64,000 nt of DNA, taken from the NCBI GenBank assembly GCA_051453625.1, contig JBOZIK010000001.1, forward strand, positions 269,035,682 through 269,099,681, read 5' to 3'. Within the stretch, counting starts at the first letter, position 1; every line of letters begins with the position of its first letter. This document shows, one piece after another, positions 36,010 through 49,153 of the stretch. The translations under genes and the position numbers were made by a program. The notes under the pieces were generated by a model, which saw only the letters and a list, made by a program, of their open reading frames with translations, was not told where the DNA came from and did not search any database. Source of the DNA: Welwitschia mirabilis (taxonomy: Eukaryota; Gnetophyta; Gnetopsida; Welwitschiales).

Positions 36010-37110
36010 AAATGAGTAAATTTTCTCCATCATGACTTTTATTTTCTTAATATGTGTAAGGGCATTTGATTCATCTCCATAATACAAATAATAGAAGTTA
36101 CATTAATTAATAGAATTTACACATGCTTTTTAAAAGTATTCCCTAATCTATGATGTATAATAACCTTTTACAAGAAATGCTAGTCAAACTGATCATAAGC
36201 TTTGAAAAAGTTCAATTTAAGAAGAATAGCATTTTGAGAAGAACTGAAGGTTTAATCCATAGATCCACTACTATAATTAAATTATCCAAAATAAATTCAT
36301 TTGATATAAAACCTATTTGTTCTTTACTAATAAGAATGAAAATAAACCATTTCAATCTATTTGCAAGAGCTTTAGCAATAATCTTATAGATAACATTTAA
36401 AAGCATGATTGATCTTTAATTATTATTGTTACAAAGATCTCCTAATTTGGGAAAAAGTTTCATTACTCCATTATTTAGATTAGTTCCTAAAAAGCCTTTA
36501 TCAAGATCTTTAATGTAAACATTATAAGTCATTACCACTAATATTCTAGAATTGCATATAAAATTCCTGAGGTAGACCATCAATACTTAGAGCTTTACCA
36601 TTTTTAAGTTGTTGTAGAGCCTAAAGAAATTCTATTCAAGATAAGCTGTTTTTAAACCAAAGATATTTTAGTTAAATGGAGTAAAGGCTTTAAGGAATTT
36701 ATTTATGGCTGCTTCAGTCACTCTAGTAGTTGAGAAAAGGCTAGAAAAACCATTGTAAAAGGCTTTTAAGATATCTTCTTGAGAGCTATTAATGTTATTC
36801 ACATCATTAATAGTATTGATGTGAGGAGAATTTGTCTTACCTTTTAAGATGTAAAAAAACTTAGGAGTATCTTTACCCCCATCTGTAACCAAAACAGATG
36901 GGGATGAAGATGTGCATATCTATCTTGATAAATTTGCCTTTGTCTAAGTTTGTTTATGGTAATCTAGAGATTATTATAATCTAGTTGATTTTCATTCCAT
37001 TCATTTACCTTATTTTGATAAAAATTAATGTCTGAAATAAGATTTATTAATGAATAAACGTATTAGAATCTATTAGTTTATCGCAATGCTTAGCAAAGCT
37101 TTGTATACAG
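36010..37110 (-). pseudogene. LINE (L1-type) ORF2 reverse transcriptase fragment
   Basis: On the minus strand, in order: DRYAH then TDGGKDTPKFFYILKGKTNS (36,668-36,892; family pattern EGDxNTKFFH), ILKAFYNGFSSLFS, ALQQLKNGKALSIDGLPQEF (pattern KAPGPDGFxxEF), LLNVIYKIIAKALANRLK and ISKEQIGFISNEFILDN (36,212-36,406), then LKLNFFKAYDQFD and a CVNSIN stretch near 36,060. It covers the region between endonuclease and the RT palm; the catalytic FADD box is not reached. Frameshifts and stops show it is dead. Target-primed LINEs are typically truncated. Confidence 0.85.
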
Positions 37111-39885
37111 TTAAGACGAGGGACAAGGTTTTAAATCTGAATAAAAAGGTTACACAAAGATTTGTTATAAAGATAAGTAGTAAGTAGTATAAAAATAAAG
37201 ATAAGCAGTACTAAAAATGAAAAGGTTAACTACTTTTAAGGATTCATGTTTACATTTTCAATCTTTATAGGTTTATGGTTTCCATAATTCAGATCATCTA
37301 TTGGTACATAATTAACTCAAGGTTTCTTTTTCTTTTTTTTTTTTAATTTTAAAAATGTACCACATTGTAGTAGATCATGTAAAAATAAAAAAATCCATTT
37401 ATTATATTGTATTTAGAAATACATTTAGCTCCCTCTCAGGAAATTATAATGTAATATCAGGATTTTGTAGAGATTTTTATAACTTTTTTAATTATATATG
37501 ATAATTTTGATCTATTTGAATGTGATTCATCATGTTTATACTAGAGTCAAATTACAATATCATATGAACTTAATTTATGTAATTGGTTTTTTCTCTAGCC
37601 TATCACTATTCTTCCTTTTCTTATAGAATGAATGCTTGATTATAATTGGAACCTTTTGTTATTTTTTTCCTTAATATATTTTGAAATAGATTTGTAGTTT
37701 CTATTATCTTTAGATGTCTTAAGTCTTGGATATGTAGGTTGGCACAAAGTAAAATATTGTATTAACTTCTTTTTGTTATCATAAAGTAATTCTTAATGTA
37801 CAACTAATGGTGGGGTAGTAAAAACCTTACTACATGTAGTTTGTATGGTATAACAATTCTTAACCAAATAGACTTCATTAAGTTAGTCCTATATAAAAGA
37901 GTTGGAAAACCATTTCTCTTAGACCTTATTGTAGATGGAAAAATGCATTACTTGTAGGTTTGTTAAGAGCCTACAATGAAACATATCTATTTGCACTAGA
38001 TGTGAAGATTTGATGTCAAATATTCTAGATAGTTTTCTATGTTGTTTATGGATGATGTAATGATTAGTAAGTAAATAAAAGGAAGTAATAGCTTAGAGAT
38101 ACAAAAAACTATTTAAGAATTGAAGGGGTTTAAAACTGGCAAACCAAAAGACAAATATCTACCTTACCTCCTTTATAAGAAAAAATGTAAATATACTAAT
38201 CAATATAAGTGATACATTATGATAATTAGAATTGAGGTTAGAACATATTGCAGAAAGTTATTTAAATGCAAAGATCTTATACCCCAAGACCTAACAACCT
38301 TTCTAAAATGAGTATCTCTTTTAGCTAGACCTTAACTTTAGGGTTTAAAATAAGCTCTAGCTTCAAGCTCTTAAGGTTGCGTTAAAGATTTTAAAATTTT
38401 ATTACTTATTATATTAAAATAAAATGTCCTTTATTATTAATTAGCACCACTACCACTTTTGTTATGTTATAATACATCCTTAATGAATTTTTTATTTTGG
38501 TCACCCATTAGTTAGGCAAATAATATAAGTAAAACAAGAAGGTACCATCAAGCTATAATGGTGTTAATGTGGGTCATTATGAAAAATTAATATGGGTGAA
38601 TAATATTGATCATATCCCTGATTTAGTCTTATCTTAGGTAAAGGAGAATTTAACATAAGAAAAGTTGCATGTTGGGGGTAAGGAATTGTATGTTTAATTA
38701 CTAAGCACCTTAAAGTTTATTTTTATGTTTGCTCTCCTTTTATTACATAACATCATGGAGTATCTAGAAGAGTATTAGTTAAGATTAATGTTGTTAGTAT
38801 ATTTACTTCTATAAAATTCTTTCTTACTCTTAGTAGTTAATTTATATTAAATGTTATATATTGTTGGATGTATTTACTAGCCTTCATGTTGCTTCTAGTA
38901 TGATTTAATGTTGTTATATTATGCATGGTATAGTTATACAATGATGCAAGTCTAGAATATTCCTTAATATTATGGTTGCTCCTAGTATGTCTTAAGGCAT
39001 TCTAGGTATGTATTTTATATGTGTTTTTTTTATATGTTCATGTATATGAATTAAATATCTTAAGTATTTATTTGTTATAATGTGCACATAATGATATAAT
39101 AGTAGTGGTTTGTCTATGATGCTTGCTAAAATAATTAAGCATTTAATTAGATTTCTATATCCTTTAACTCTGTGATGCTAAGTTTTATTGACACTAGTGA
39201 TTTAATTAGTGACATATAGACTATTTCCTTTTAGAATTCTATACTGTCTATATCATTAGATTCATTGTGTTATGTTATAAAAGGAGTTGTTATGAGAACC
39301 CTGTCAAATTGGTGCATTAATCATATTTTTGAATAAGTTTACTATAATGTTTATTCTATTATAATACTTCTCTCCTCTTAGATCTCATCAAGTTGTGGGA
39401 AGAAAAAAAGGGTCTTTTACGCTCAATGATTGAGGTTGATAATGGATAATTATGGCTAAGTAACCAAGGCATTCACTATAAATATACATTTAAATATTAA
39501 TTTATGATTTATATTATAATTTATGTTTATTATCATCATTCATGTATTAGAATTTGTTATTAAGAATGGCTATTATGACCTCAAGAGTTCTTGAATGTCT
39601 CCCTCCTATATTTTTACACATATGTATTATGCATATGTATGTATATATGTGTGTGATATTATTTTGTATTATTTCATTTTAGTTTGTCATCATACTTTTC
39701 TTCTAATTGAGTTAAATATTGAGTTCTTACATTATTCCTTCATTGTTTCATGCATATGTTTGCCCACATGCCCATTAATATGGATCACCTTGATCTATCT
39801 TATACTCATGTGCATTGGTGGAGATGGGAATGAGGCCTAATATAGAACTACATGTGGTTTGAACACCTTTGGATGAGGATACATA
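37111..39885. other. AT-rich DNA without a recognised gene
   Basis: No frame with a recognisable motif was found on either strand. The + strand frame 39595-39840 is hydrophobic by composition only. A poly-T/A-rich stretch lies near 37,330. The region is bounded by retroelement debris and is probably older material of the same kind. Confidence 0.45.
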
Positions 39886-39965
39886 TGTGTGGTTACTTAG
39901 CTATTGGTGCAACCAATCACTTGACCATGAGTTCACATCTGTATTATGTGTTTCTAATAAAGATC
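39886..39965 (+). pseudogene. Possible copia protease motif
   Basis: The translation YLAIGATNHLTMSSHLYY resembles the copia protease box W-x-x-DSGATNHLT, with Ala-Ile in place of Asp-Ser. Only this short stretch is recognisable, and neighbouring sequence does not add gag or integrase motifs, so chance cannot be excluded. Confidence 0.3.
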
Positions 39966-40399
39966 TTAGAAATTATATTTAAGTAAAATCTATTATGTTC
40001 TTATTTAATAATATTAAGATTAGATGTGGTGTTGATTAGGTGAGCTATCATCATATAGTTCTCCTAAGGTGTAGCCTATGGATAACTGAGAGGTAAGTCT
40101 CTTAATGGAAATCTAATTAATCTCTTACAATAGCTAATCATGTAATTAATTAATTAATTAAAATAAAAAAATTATGATTCTTAAGAATAATACAAGGCTA
40201 GATTATGATAAGTCTACCTAACCCTTATCCACTAAACTTTCAAATAATAATGAGTTTTTAAGGTCTATATGGATTTATGCTTTATGACAAAACATTTTGG
40301 ATTGTTGAGTCCTCCATATTGATGTTTCACACTTCTTCTAGTTTTTCTGTTATTATGAAAACATGTAAGATAATTTGAATGGGTAAGAACAAAGCCCTT
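39966..40399. other. AT-rich DNA without a recognised gene
   Basis: Contains a short TTAA-type repeat (TTAATTAATTAATTAA near 40,147) and no assignable frame. Confidence 0.4.
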
Positions 40400-40499
40400 A
40401 TACTAAAAAACTATTGATTTTACTCTAGCCAGATGCACCAAAAAATATCTAGCTAGAGTGCCACATCATTTTTGAAAAATGATGTGATTTCTTCATATG

Positions 40500-40950
40500 T
40501 CAAATTATCCCCATCATAGATATGATTAGGGACACTTAATTTTTACATATAATTAGCTACCCCTTAGATAAGACTACACTCTAGAAAAAAGTACCTTATA
40601 AAGTCTATTTCTTGATAGCATAGAGTGCATTTTAATACCATGTTAAAACTATTCCTTATTAAAATATCTTAAGTGAGTAAACTTTGGTGTTAGATTATCC
40701 ATTTAAAGAGCTTAACTTTTGGGGCATAAAGAAGGTGAAATAGAACTCTCCACCCTAGTTATTCTTCATAGGATTTAATCACAAGATGGAATATCCATTT
40801 GAAACCTCAAGAATTCTTGAAAGTGATCTAATATAATTAGTTTTCTCCTATGGCTTATGCTTATTTAGAATATGAAGTAGCTCTACCATTTCCTCCCACA
40901 TGTTCACTTTAAGTGTGCTTATCAAGTAGAACCACTAACCTTTCTTAACC
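40500..40950 (-). pseudogene. LINE C-terminal zf-RVT-like region
   Basis: Minus-strand translation includes MPQKLSSLNG, a stop, SNTKVYSLKIF and later AIKK and SVVLSKG, an arrangement like the zf-RVT domain (PKKVxxFxWxxxxxKxNTxxxLxRR...CxxC...EHxFxHC). The Cys/His ligands are mostly lost. The assignment rests on spacing and on position downstream of the RT. Confidence 0.4.
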
Positions 40951-41699
40951 ATTATCTATTAAGTGCTAAATCAGATCAAGGAACTTTTGCTTAACTATTA
41001 TTATGGTTTTTTCTTGAATAAAGAGGCTATCAACTAGGATTTTTCCTAATCCAAAGCTCTATTTACCTAGGGATTAGAGGTATGTTCATTCATCTCTAAT
41101 GCATTTCTAAATTTCTAATGCATTATTGAAATCAAACTAGAGGGATTTATATTTTTGTCTCATGCACTTTACCTATGGTATATCTAAGTTCATCTAGAAT
41201 TTCTAAGTAAGATTGACTACCATTACTTGAGCTTGGTTATCTTGTCTCATAAAATGAGTTATATTCTATTTCTATGATCATCTCCTATTCAAACAAAATT
41301 CCAAATAATTCTATTGATAAGATTTAGAATACTTGCTATTAAGGATAAACTTTATCATTGTGTAGATATGAATACTGTTGAAAACCATCTTTGATATTAT
41401 CAACTTTCTTATAGATGAAGGAAACATTCAGCTCCACATTAATAGCTTAGCCTTCATCTTATGGAGGATTAGTTGCTACATCTTCACTGTCTTCCTCCCT
41501 ATGAAGGGTGGTTATNNNNNNNNNNNNNNNNNNNNNNNNNNNNNNNNNNNNNNNNNNNNNNNNNNNNNNNNNNNNNNNNNNNNNNNNNNNNNNNNNNNNN
41601 NNNNNNNNNNNNNNNTATCCTAGATAAGATATTGGGATCCTTTCTTATAAGCTACTAGATTTAATTTTCTCTCTTCTTGACAATTTATCTAAAAGAGTT

Positions 41700-42760
41700 A
41701 TGTTTTATCCTAGTTAACCTTTAGATGTATTGCTTTCTCAAAAATTTACATGGCCTTCTTCAACTTTCACACTTTAGATGAAAAGGATTGAAAGAACATA
41801 ATAGTGTTGTTTACATACTTTTAGGATTTAAAACATCCAAGGTAAAACCTGCTTGAGAGAAACCCTTACGAGATATTTGTTGAGGTTGTCCATTACTATG
41901 ATAAAAGGTAGGGGCATAAAGGTAATCTTGCTTTATCCCTCTTTCTAGTAAAAACCTTTTGAAGATTTTTTCCTATATGTATACTTCAAAATTAGTGTTA
42001 TTAAGAACATATTTAGCCATGGTTCAAAACTAGTTTAAGAAGTTTAACTTCCCAAGCGTGTACTTTAGACTTCTCTAGTTGACTCTATCATAGGCTCTGG
42101 ATATGTCTAGTTTGAACATACTCAATATTTGTCTCTTTTGATGTGCTTATTATATTACCTTAAGATTGGTAACAACACTATCCCAGATGTGCCACCTTAA
42201 GATGAATCTAGATTTATTTTCTTCTATGAGTGCTAGAAAATGAATTAAAGACATTAAAAGAGGATCTCAAAAATGATTTTGTAGAAACTAGTGTAGATAT
42301 TAATGGGGTAATAATATAAGGGAAATGGAATGATAATCTAAGAAAGGGTTAAATTCTGTCTTTATTTGGTATAAGTACTAGGAATGTATTCTCCCAGTGT
42401 TTTAGAAACATTATGTACTAAAAACCTTTTTTGATGATGATCATTAAGTCCTTTTCTAGGATGTTCTAGTAGGCTTTAAAAAATTCAAAATTCTAGTCAT
42501 CCAAAGGAAGGGCCTTATTTTTAGAGGTCACGTTAATAATTTCTTATATTTCCTCATTTGTTAAGATTATCTACAACTTTGAATTATCTTCTTCTATGAC
42601 ACAATTTGAAATGAGGTCCTCTTGAATGTGAGGATTCATCAGCTATTCTTTTATGGAAAGGTCTTAAAAGTATTTAACTACTATTTCTATATCATTATCC
42701 CTATCTTCTTAGCATTTTATCAAGTTTTTCTTAGCTCCATTCTTAGTTTCTCTTCCATGA
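41700..42760 (-). pseudogene. LINE reverse transcriptase, catalytic box lost
   Basis: Motifs in minus-strand order: EIINVTSKNKALPLDD (pattern KAPGPDGF, about 42,540), HWENTFLVLIPNKD (about 42,360-42,400), FKLDISRAYDRVN at 42,080-42,115, RGIKQDYLYAPTFY (pattern RGxRQGDPLSPxLF, about 41,930), and KYVNNTIMFF at 41,790-41,825 where the family has (F/Y)ADDxxLF. The catalytic Asp pair is thus Asn-Asn. With several stops, the enzyme is inactive. Confidence 0.85.
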
Positions 42761-44499
42761 AAAAATATTAGAGGTTCTAATCACCCTCTATTAATCATTT
42801 ATCCTTTGTTCTTTATCTCTAGTATATGGTATCCTCTTGAATATTCTATCCAGTATACTTTTCCTTCATAGTAATGTCCTACTTTAATTCCTGCCAATTT
42901 GGCACATCATTTATGGCTTGGTATTTAGAGATAATCATGCCTAGGCATTTTTGCATGTTTAGTAGCTAAGGGAATTTCCTCGTTTGATGGTATGCTTGGC
43001 AGAACTCTCTTAATTTAGCAATTAGGAATTTGCTTTCCTTTTTTAATTAATGAGTCAATCATATGTGCTTAAGCGTATCCCTAGTGTTCAGTCTTTAGAT
43101 TCAAGTGTTTTTGAATTTAAATGGAATGTGCTTAAGATGAATAATTCCCCACTCAAATATGACATGTTCATGTCTAATATAATCCATGAAAGGACTCTCT
43201 AGCTAGGATCTCTCTACACCCATATTTATCTACTTAAAAAACCTTATCTAGTTAGGATCCCTTCTAAACCATATTTGGCCTCAAACTTTTTCATGTGAAT
43301 TATAAGAGGAGGATGAACATTTTTAGCATGAATTTTACTTTTAGCCTCTCTAAGGCAATCTTGCCTTGGTTGATTTTTTCTTCTACTTGGTCTCTCTAAT
43401 GAACTTTGGGTTATGTTCTAGTATACCTCATAACCCAGCGTACCTCCTTTATTATCTTTAATATGTATTCTGTAAGCTTTGCTTTACCTTATTCTATTTT
43501 TCCCTATAAACGTTTAGTAGCTTTAATAGACTTCCCTTGAATTTCTAGCATATAATTTTCATTGATTTTCTCCTACAAAGAGAGTATACCTTATTAAATT
43601 GCTAGACCTCCACTCTTATTAGTGGACTTCACTTAGACACCTTGGTAGCTCTGTTTCATGTACCATTGGCTAGCTTCACACTTAATTTTCTAAATGAAGA
43701 TCACATATAAATTCTCTTGATTTGTTATCTTCATATGCTAATTTTTTTTTTTACTAGACTATTTAGTATTGCATAACTTCATCTGAGGATCTTTATTTGA
43801 TTAAAGTGGCTCCATTAGTACTTTCTTAAGGTTTTACAGCCTTTACTTCTTCTACATCCTTTCCATTTAGTTCTCATTTTGTATTACTATTTTCTAAGTA
43901 ATCTAAAATTTTCCATTAGGTACTCACTTGAATAATTTCATTTAGCATGTCCTAAGTGCCATCTACTATGTCTTAAGCTATCCTTTTTTGAGTTCTCTCC
44001 TATATTAAAGATTTTTTCAAGCCTCTCTGGTTGGTGCTCTAGGGGTATCCTTCTCATGAATTAGCTCTAGACTTTTTCTAACTCCCTTGAAGTTCCCTTT
44101 CTCCAGTTCTCTTCATCAGTCCTAATTTCTCCACTAGTAAAATACTTGTTTATTGTCTCTACTCCTTAGTTGAGTTAGTTTTTAATACTCTACATTTCAT
44201 TTTTGAAGCTAAAATTTTCCACTCCCTTGTTTCCTCCTCTTACTTGCATGTTGGCTATATAAATCCATGTTGGTTAGAATCATTTGCTTAGCTTTTATCA
44301 TCCTTATTCTCCTTATTTCTCCCCTTTTTAAGATCCTAGGATCTCCTCCTATTATTTACTGCTTTTCCTTCTTGACTAAGTGATCTTTCCCTTCTTTTCT
44401 TAGGGTTTCACTATTTTTCACTTTATGTTTATGGCTTTTCTTTGCCTCACCTTATGATTTCCCTACAATGTCTTTAACTACCCTTGATTATCCTCCTCT

Positions 44500-45400
44500 T
44501 ATGACCTAATATTTGTGTCTTTTATTTGGAAGATCTCCAAGGATCCTTATCATAGTAGGGTGATATGTATCTCATTACATGCAGATTCTACACATGTTTA
44601 ACATGTTACCATATATTATTTATTACATTAAGATGTCATGCGATCCTTATAATTTGATATAGGAATCCACTCTCATGTTCTTTATCATTCTCACATATAT
44701 TCTAGCATTCCACATTGGCATCCCTCTTGTTATCACCTGATCTACCATGATCAACTTTCCATAGATTGAGGCTACCCCTCTAACAATGATTTCAATCTAG
44801 AGCTATACCCATAGGCTTGGCATGTGTGTCTAGAATACAAGATAGTACTTTGATCAAGATCCATCTAATTTTTCAATCTTCCTTAAGAGGTATCTTGGGT
44901 GTCATCATTTCATCTACATTATTAATGTTCCTACTCTCTAGGCCATCATGGCCTCAATCAACTTTTTATCCTTTTCATGAAAGAAAACAAGGGAAAAACT
45001 ACTACCTTTAATGGATGCTAAATGGACTATCATACCTACCTAGGATTTTAGAGTCTAATCCTACATTTACTTTCATGTGGAAATGCTACCATTAAAGGTT
45101 CCAATAAGTGTGTATTAAAATTTATGTTCCTATATGTTCAAGAGTTTCACCAAAGTTTCTATACAAAATTTCCCCATATTATGGTTATTTTTATATCCAA
45201 TCCTTCTTATATCCCTACATCTTCCTAGTTAAACCATCATTTCCCTCATAAAGAATTCACGAAAGTCCTATGTTGGTAGTTCTCTATGTCATTTTAGTCT
45301 TTCCTATCTCTTCTTGCCTTTAGGTTCATGGTTTTTTATTCTCTCCTTGAGGGGGTTTGGCCAATATTTGTCTCACCGCTGATTCTCATTCTAGCTATGT
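44500..45400 (-). pseudogene. LINE ORF1-like remnant
   Basis: The minus strand contains NMGKFCIETLVKLLN, FSLVFFHEKDKKLIEAMM and then GKLIMVDQVITRG...NARIYVRM, a succession like the DUF4283 region of plant LINE ORF1 (nucleic-acid-binding protein; pattern GxPIxxDxxTxxxxRxxYARICVE). A possible decayed zinc knuckle (CRIC) is near 44,590. Very degenerate; identified mainly by its place upstream of the LINE RT. Confidence 0.45.
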
Positions 45401-45418
45401 GCCTTGATAGTGGCTAGG

Positions 45419-45423
45419 ATATA
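45419..45423. repeat. Left target-site duplication of the solo LTR
   Basis: ATATA here and CTATA at 49149-49153 flank the LTR, four of five bases equal. Confidence 0.55.
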
Positions 45424-48400
45424 TGGAACAACCCAAAATTTTACACCAAAATCTTCCAAAGAAGAAGTATTTAACAAGGTAGCAAGGTTGGCTAGCTAGA
45501 TGGGAATATTATACAAAAAGCTTTGATAACAAGTGTATATTTAGAAGTGCAATGTTCCTTGTGAATGTATCTAAGTTCTTATAGGTAAGGAACTAATCAA
45601 TGAATGCTAGCATGAGCGTAAAAAGGTCATGCTAAGTAGACAATGTTTAACATTACTATTTAAAAAATTGTGCTAATAATACGGAGAAAATAAGTGCATA
45701 GCCTAAAAGATGAGATTATGATTATTCATTAGCACTAAGGAGAGGTCCTTAGATAACCATATATATGTATGTATATACTATTGTATAAATCAAGAAGGAT
45801 GGAAAATAATAATGATAAGATAATTAGACAATAGAGGTTAGAGACAATTATAAGGGTAATTATTCATAACAACGTTAGAGCACTTTATAAAAACAAAAAT
45901 GACATTGGCAGGAAAAATCACAAGGAAACGAAGGCACGGATCGGAACGGGGAGGAACAAGTGCATGAGATCTGCAAACGCATAGCAGCAGAGTCGAGGAG
46001 AGAGCTTAGCGAATTGCAAGCGAGAATGCGATTGCAAGAGAGGCAGAGGAAGTGTGCAATAGCAGGTGTTAATTGAGGGTGATGCAGGCTCCATGCGGAG
46101 AAGAGAGACCTATGCACCTGGGGTGAGCCGCGGTGGAGAAATGCGCAGCACAACAAGGGAGAAAAACCTGATATGAGGCAGCTCAATCAGTAGGGGAAGA
46201 TGCTAGTAGTGGGTTTTAGATTCAAAAGCCTGATCAGGTGATTTTAGAGGCCGCGGATAGTTGGATGTATTCATGAGATTCGGCAGTAGACGCAGGCTGG
46301 GGCAAATTTCCGACGAGGTGAACTAGGACACCAGCATTAGCACATAAGGGAGAACGCTAGCGAGGTGCTAAAAGAGACCGAGACAGAGATAAGTCATTAG
46401 GGATATCAAGAGAACCCAACGAGGTGTGGTGCATGCAATGGTGTACGCGGAAGAAGCGCACAGTGAGGGCCTGCGCCGGGAGGCTCAATAAACAGAAAGC
46501 ACAGAACGCAGGAGGGAGGCCGGAAAATATAGTGCTATTACGCTGTGCTGGAGGAAAAATGCAGGGTGCAGAGTGGAAAGAGGCACTGACAAAGCGCTGG
46601 AAAAGGGCTGGACTGCAGGGAATCAGCTGCACACGCCAAGAGGATCAATGCAGCATGCATCTTGTTGTGGGTCGGCAAGGCATCCAAGGATGTTTACAAG
46701 CAAGCACGGCCAAGACAGCGGGAGTGAGGGCCTGAGTGAATGAGAGGGTGTAGAGCGGAGCACTTGCAATGGGTTCTTATGATAGGCCAATGGGTGGCAG
46801 TGAGCAGATCGGTGAGGAATAAAATTGGCAAAGAAGGTGAGCAGACAGATCCACCAGGCAAATCGCGGTGAGGACGCAGAGGCATACCGTGTGGCCGAAA
46901 GAAGGAAGGCAAGCACTAATGGAGGAGAAGAAACGCAGGCGGTTACACAGCGTTGGAAAGGAACACGCAGACAAGGGAGCGCGTGGAATAGGCTGATTGA
47001 CACTGTGGAGGAGAGCCACGTTGGCCGTGACGGAGGGAGACCAACGGCGCAGCCATAAGAACCACAAACATAGAAACAGCACCGGTGCGGAAGAGGAGGG
47101 TGAAGGGGTTAAACCCCATTTCAGGAAATAATATTGACCTTTTAAATAAGGTGTAAATTTTTTGGATAAAGCTTAATTTCGATGGCCCAACTAAAAGAAA
47201 AATAATGATTAATGAAGAGTGAAGTAAGGGTAGTAAAAACAAACAACCAAATAACCTAAGAGAGAAAGTTAACAAAAACTAGAGAGATGACTATAGTTAA
47301 GGGCCATTTTTATATCATTATAGCTGGGCCCTAGTTTCTTTGGTAACATAAGATAAAGCCTAGCTCGACTCAAGTCTCACTATCTTTTAACTTGCAATTT
47401 TTTTATATAAGTGTTTGATAAACATTTAAATAAATTCAAGATTTATTAAGAATAAAATACTGTCAATGCACATAGAAAGGAGTTGTTCTATATAAGTTAA
47501 ATTCACAGCAACTTAGAATCTTTTCATGAGGAAAAATATAACTTTTTATACTATAATGTTAAGAATATAATAAATTCATTTCACTATAACATGGATAAGC
47601 AGAAAAGTGCAAAAAGGGAATGCTAAAATATGATGAAATAGATTAAATACCAATTTAACAAAAACACAATTTCATTAATGGAGATTAAGTCTTTAGTATA
47701 GATCACACTCATAACTATTACATAATAACTCAACTGACTCTTACTAAAATGCATGCCATGCAATGACTAAAATAAAGAACAACATCACACTTTCACATGA
47801 CTACAGAAATAATATAGGAGTGACATTGAGTTAACAACACGATTACTGGTTCATCTTAGCTTCCTCGCATGCAACATTTCTTGCACAAGCATAGGTGATA
47901 TGAGAACTGAATCATCACATCTCCCAGTGTGGCCCACGACATGGAATAGATTGGGAAGGTTACTAAGGCTGACGAGGATTTCACCGCAAGAGACTCGACC
48001 AAGACCTTCATCAAATTTCATTATCTTTTTTTACAATCATTTTACCACATTATCATAAGTAAGCCAGTTGCACACAACCAGGAGGGACAAGACTATTTAT
48101 AATGGCACGCATATCTTTCCCTTTCATCCTAGAGGTTCGATCCCATGGCCTCGAGACTCAGAACAGAGAGCTATGCTCTCTAAGGTTCGAACAACTTGTT
48201 ACCTCTGCTAGATTTTAATATCATAATTTATTTTTACCAAGGTCTAAGATCCATAGGAGACTTTGGGTTTTTAAGAGTTTAACCACGATAACTCAGGTTC
48301 AACTCACAAGGGATTTGGTCAGCAAGATGACTCAAGTTAACAAGGGTTTCACAGAATAAGACTAAGAAAGCTAGCACTTCATAAATACGGTAATGCATAC

Positions 48401-49148
48401 ATGGTAACACAAANNNNNNNNNNNNNNNNNNNNNNNNNNNNNNNNNNNNNNNNNNNNNNNNNNNNNNNNNNNNNNNNNNNNNNNNNNNNNNNNNNNNNNN
48501 NNNNNNNNNNNNNNNNNNNNNNNNNNNNNNNNNNNNNNNNNNNNNNNNNNNNNNNNNNNNNNNNNNNNNNNNNNNNNNNNNNNNNNNNNNNNNNNNNNNN
48601 NNNNNNNNNNNNNNNNNNNNNNNNNNNNNNNNNNNNNNNNNNNNNNNNNNNNNNNNNNNNNNNNNNNNNNNACAAATACTTAAGATCACATATAAACATC
48701 ATTGCATGAATAAGATAAACTCAAGAGAATTAAGGTTAAGCTGTAGTTCAAAAGTCTAACATGCATGAGGAAATCTGATGTTTAACTACATTAATCAAGA
48801 GTCATGCATATTCAGTAGTAATCTCAAAATAAATTAGATCTCCTAAAATAATAACTCAATGATAAATCAAGTATTCAACTTTTCACAAACAAAACTCATG
48901 CATAATATGTTTTAATTAACTCAACCTTTCAATCAATTAACTAAAGGAATAACTATTAGTTTAATCTTTCAAAATCTATAAATAAATAATCATGTAAATA
49001 TCAAGCTTACTTATTACTTTTATCTCAAGATTATTATTTTTTTAATAATTTGAAACTAGACTTATTTTTATTATTAAATTCTTGATAATTAATTATTTAT
49101 CTAATTAACTAGGAAGATTTCTAAATTAGGAAAAAACTGGACGTGACA
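45424..49148 (+). repeat. Solo LTR, Del/Tekay-like
   Basis: Begins TGGAACAACCCAAAATTTTA and ends GGACGTGACA, close to the TGTAACACCCCAAAATTT...GACGTGACA ends of Del/Tekay chromovirus LTRs, which are unusually long. Length 3,725 bases including 258 N (48414-48671). No internal region adjoins either end. A near-perfect 5-bp duplication flanks it. Such a structure arises by recombination between the two LTRs of one element. It contains a GC-rich island and no gene. Confidence 0.65.
45890..47110 (+). other. GC-rich, purine-strand-biased island inside the solo LTR
   Basis: This stretch is far richer in G and C than anything else in the window, with many GAG/GGA/GCA words on the + strand and frequent CpG. 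It gives long but mutually overlapping open frames on both strands, which carry no motifs and are explained by the composition. Confidence 0.75.
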
Positions 49149-49153
49149 CTATA

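Larger units (their letters stand above)
40400..45423 (-). mobile_element. Degenerate near full-length LINE, minus strand
   Basis: On the minus strand the order is ORF1-like sequence (about 45,400 to 44,500), an unassigned part where the endonuclease would lie (44,500 to 42,800), RT (42,760 to 41,700), a 100-N gap (41516-41615) and a C-terminal zinc-binding region (about 40,950 to 40,500). Order and total length of about 5 kb fit a plant L1-type LINE. Its right edge touches the solo LTR at 45,424. No poly-A tail was located at the left end. Confidence 0.7.

Noticed and set aside
45875-47275. Several long overlapping open frames on both strands (e.g. 46424-46735 +, 46623-47003 -, 46825-47058 +) suggesting a gene
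   Set aside because: They overlap one another on both strands, carry no recognisable domain, and are explained by the local GC richness, which makes stop codons rare. The region lies inside a solo LTR.
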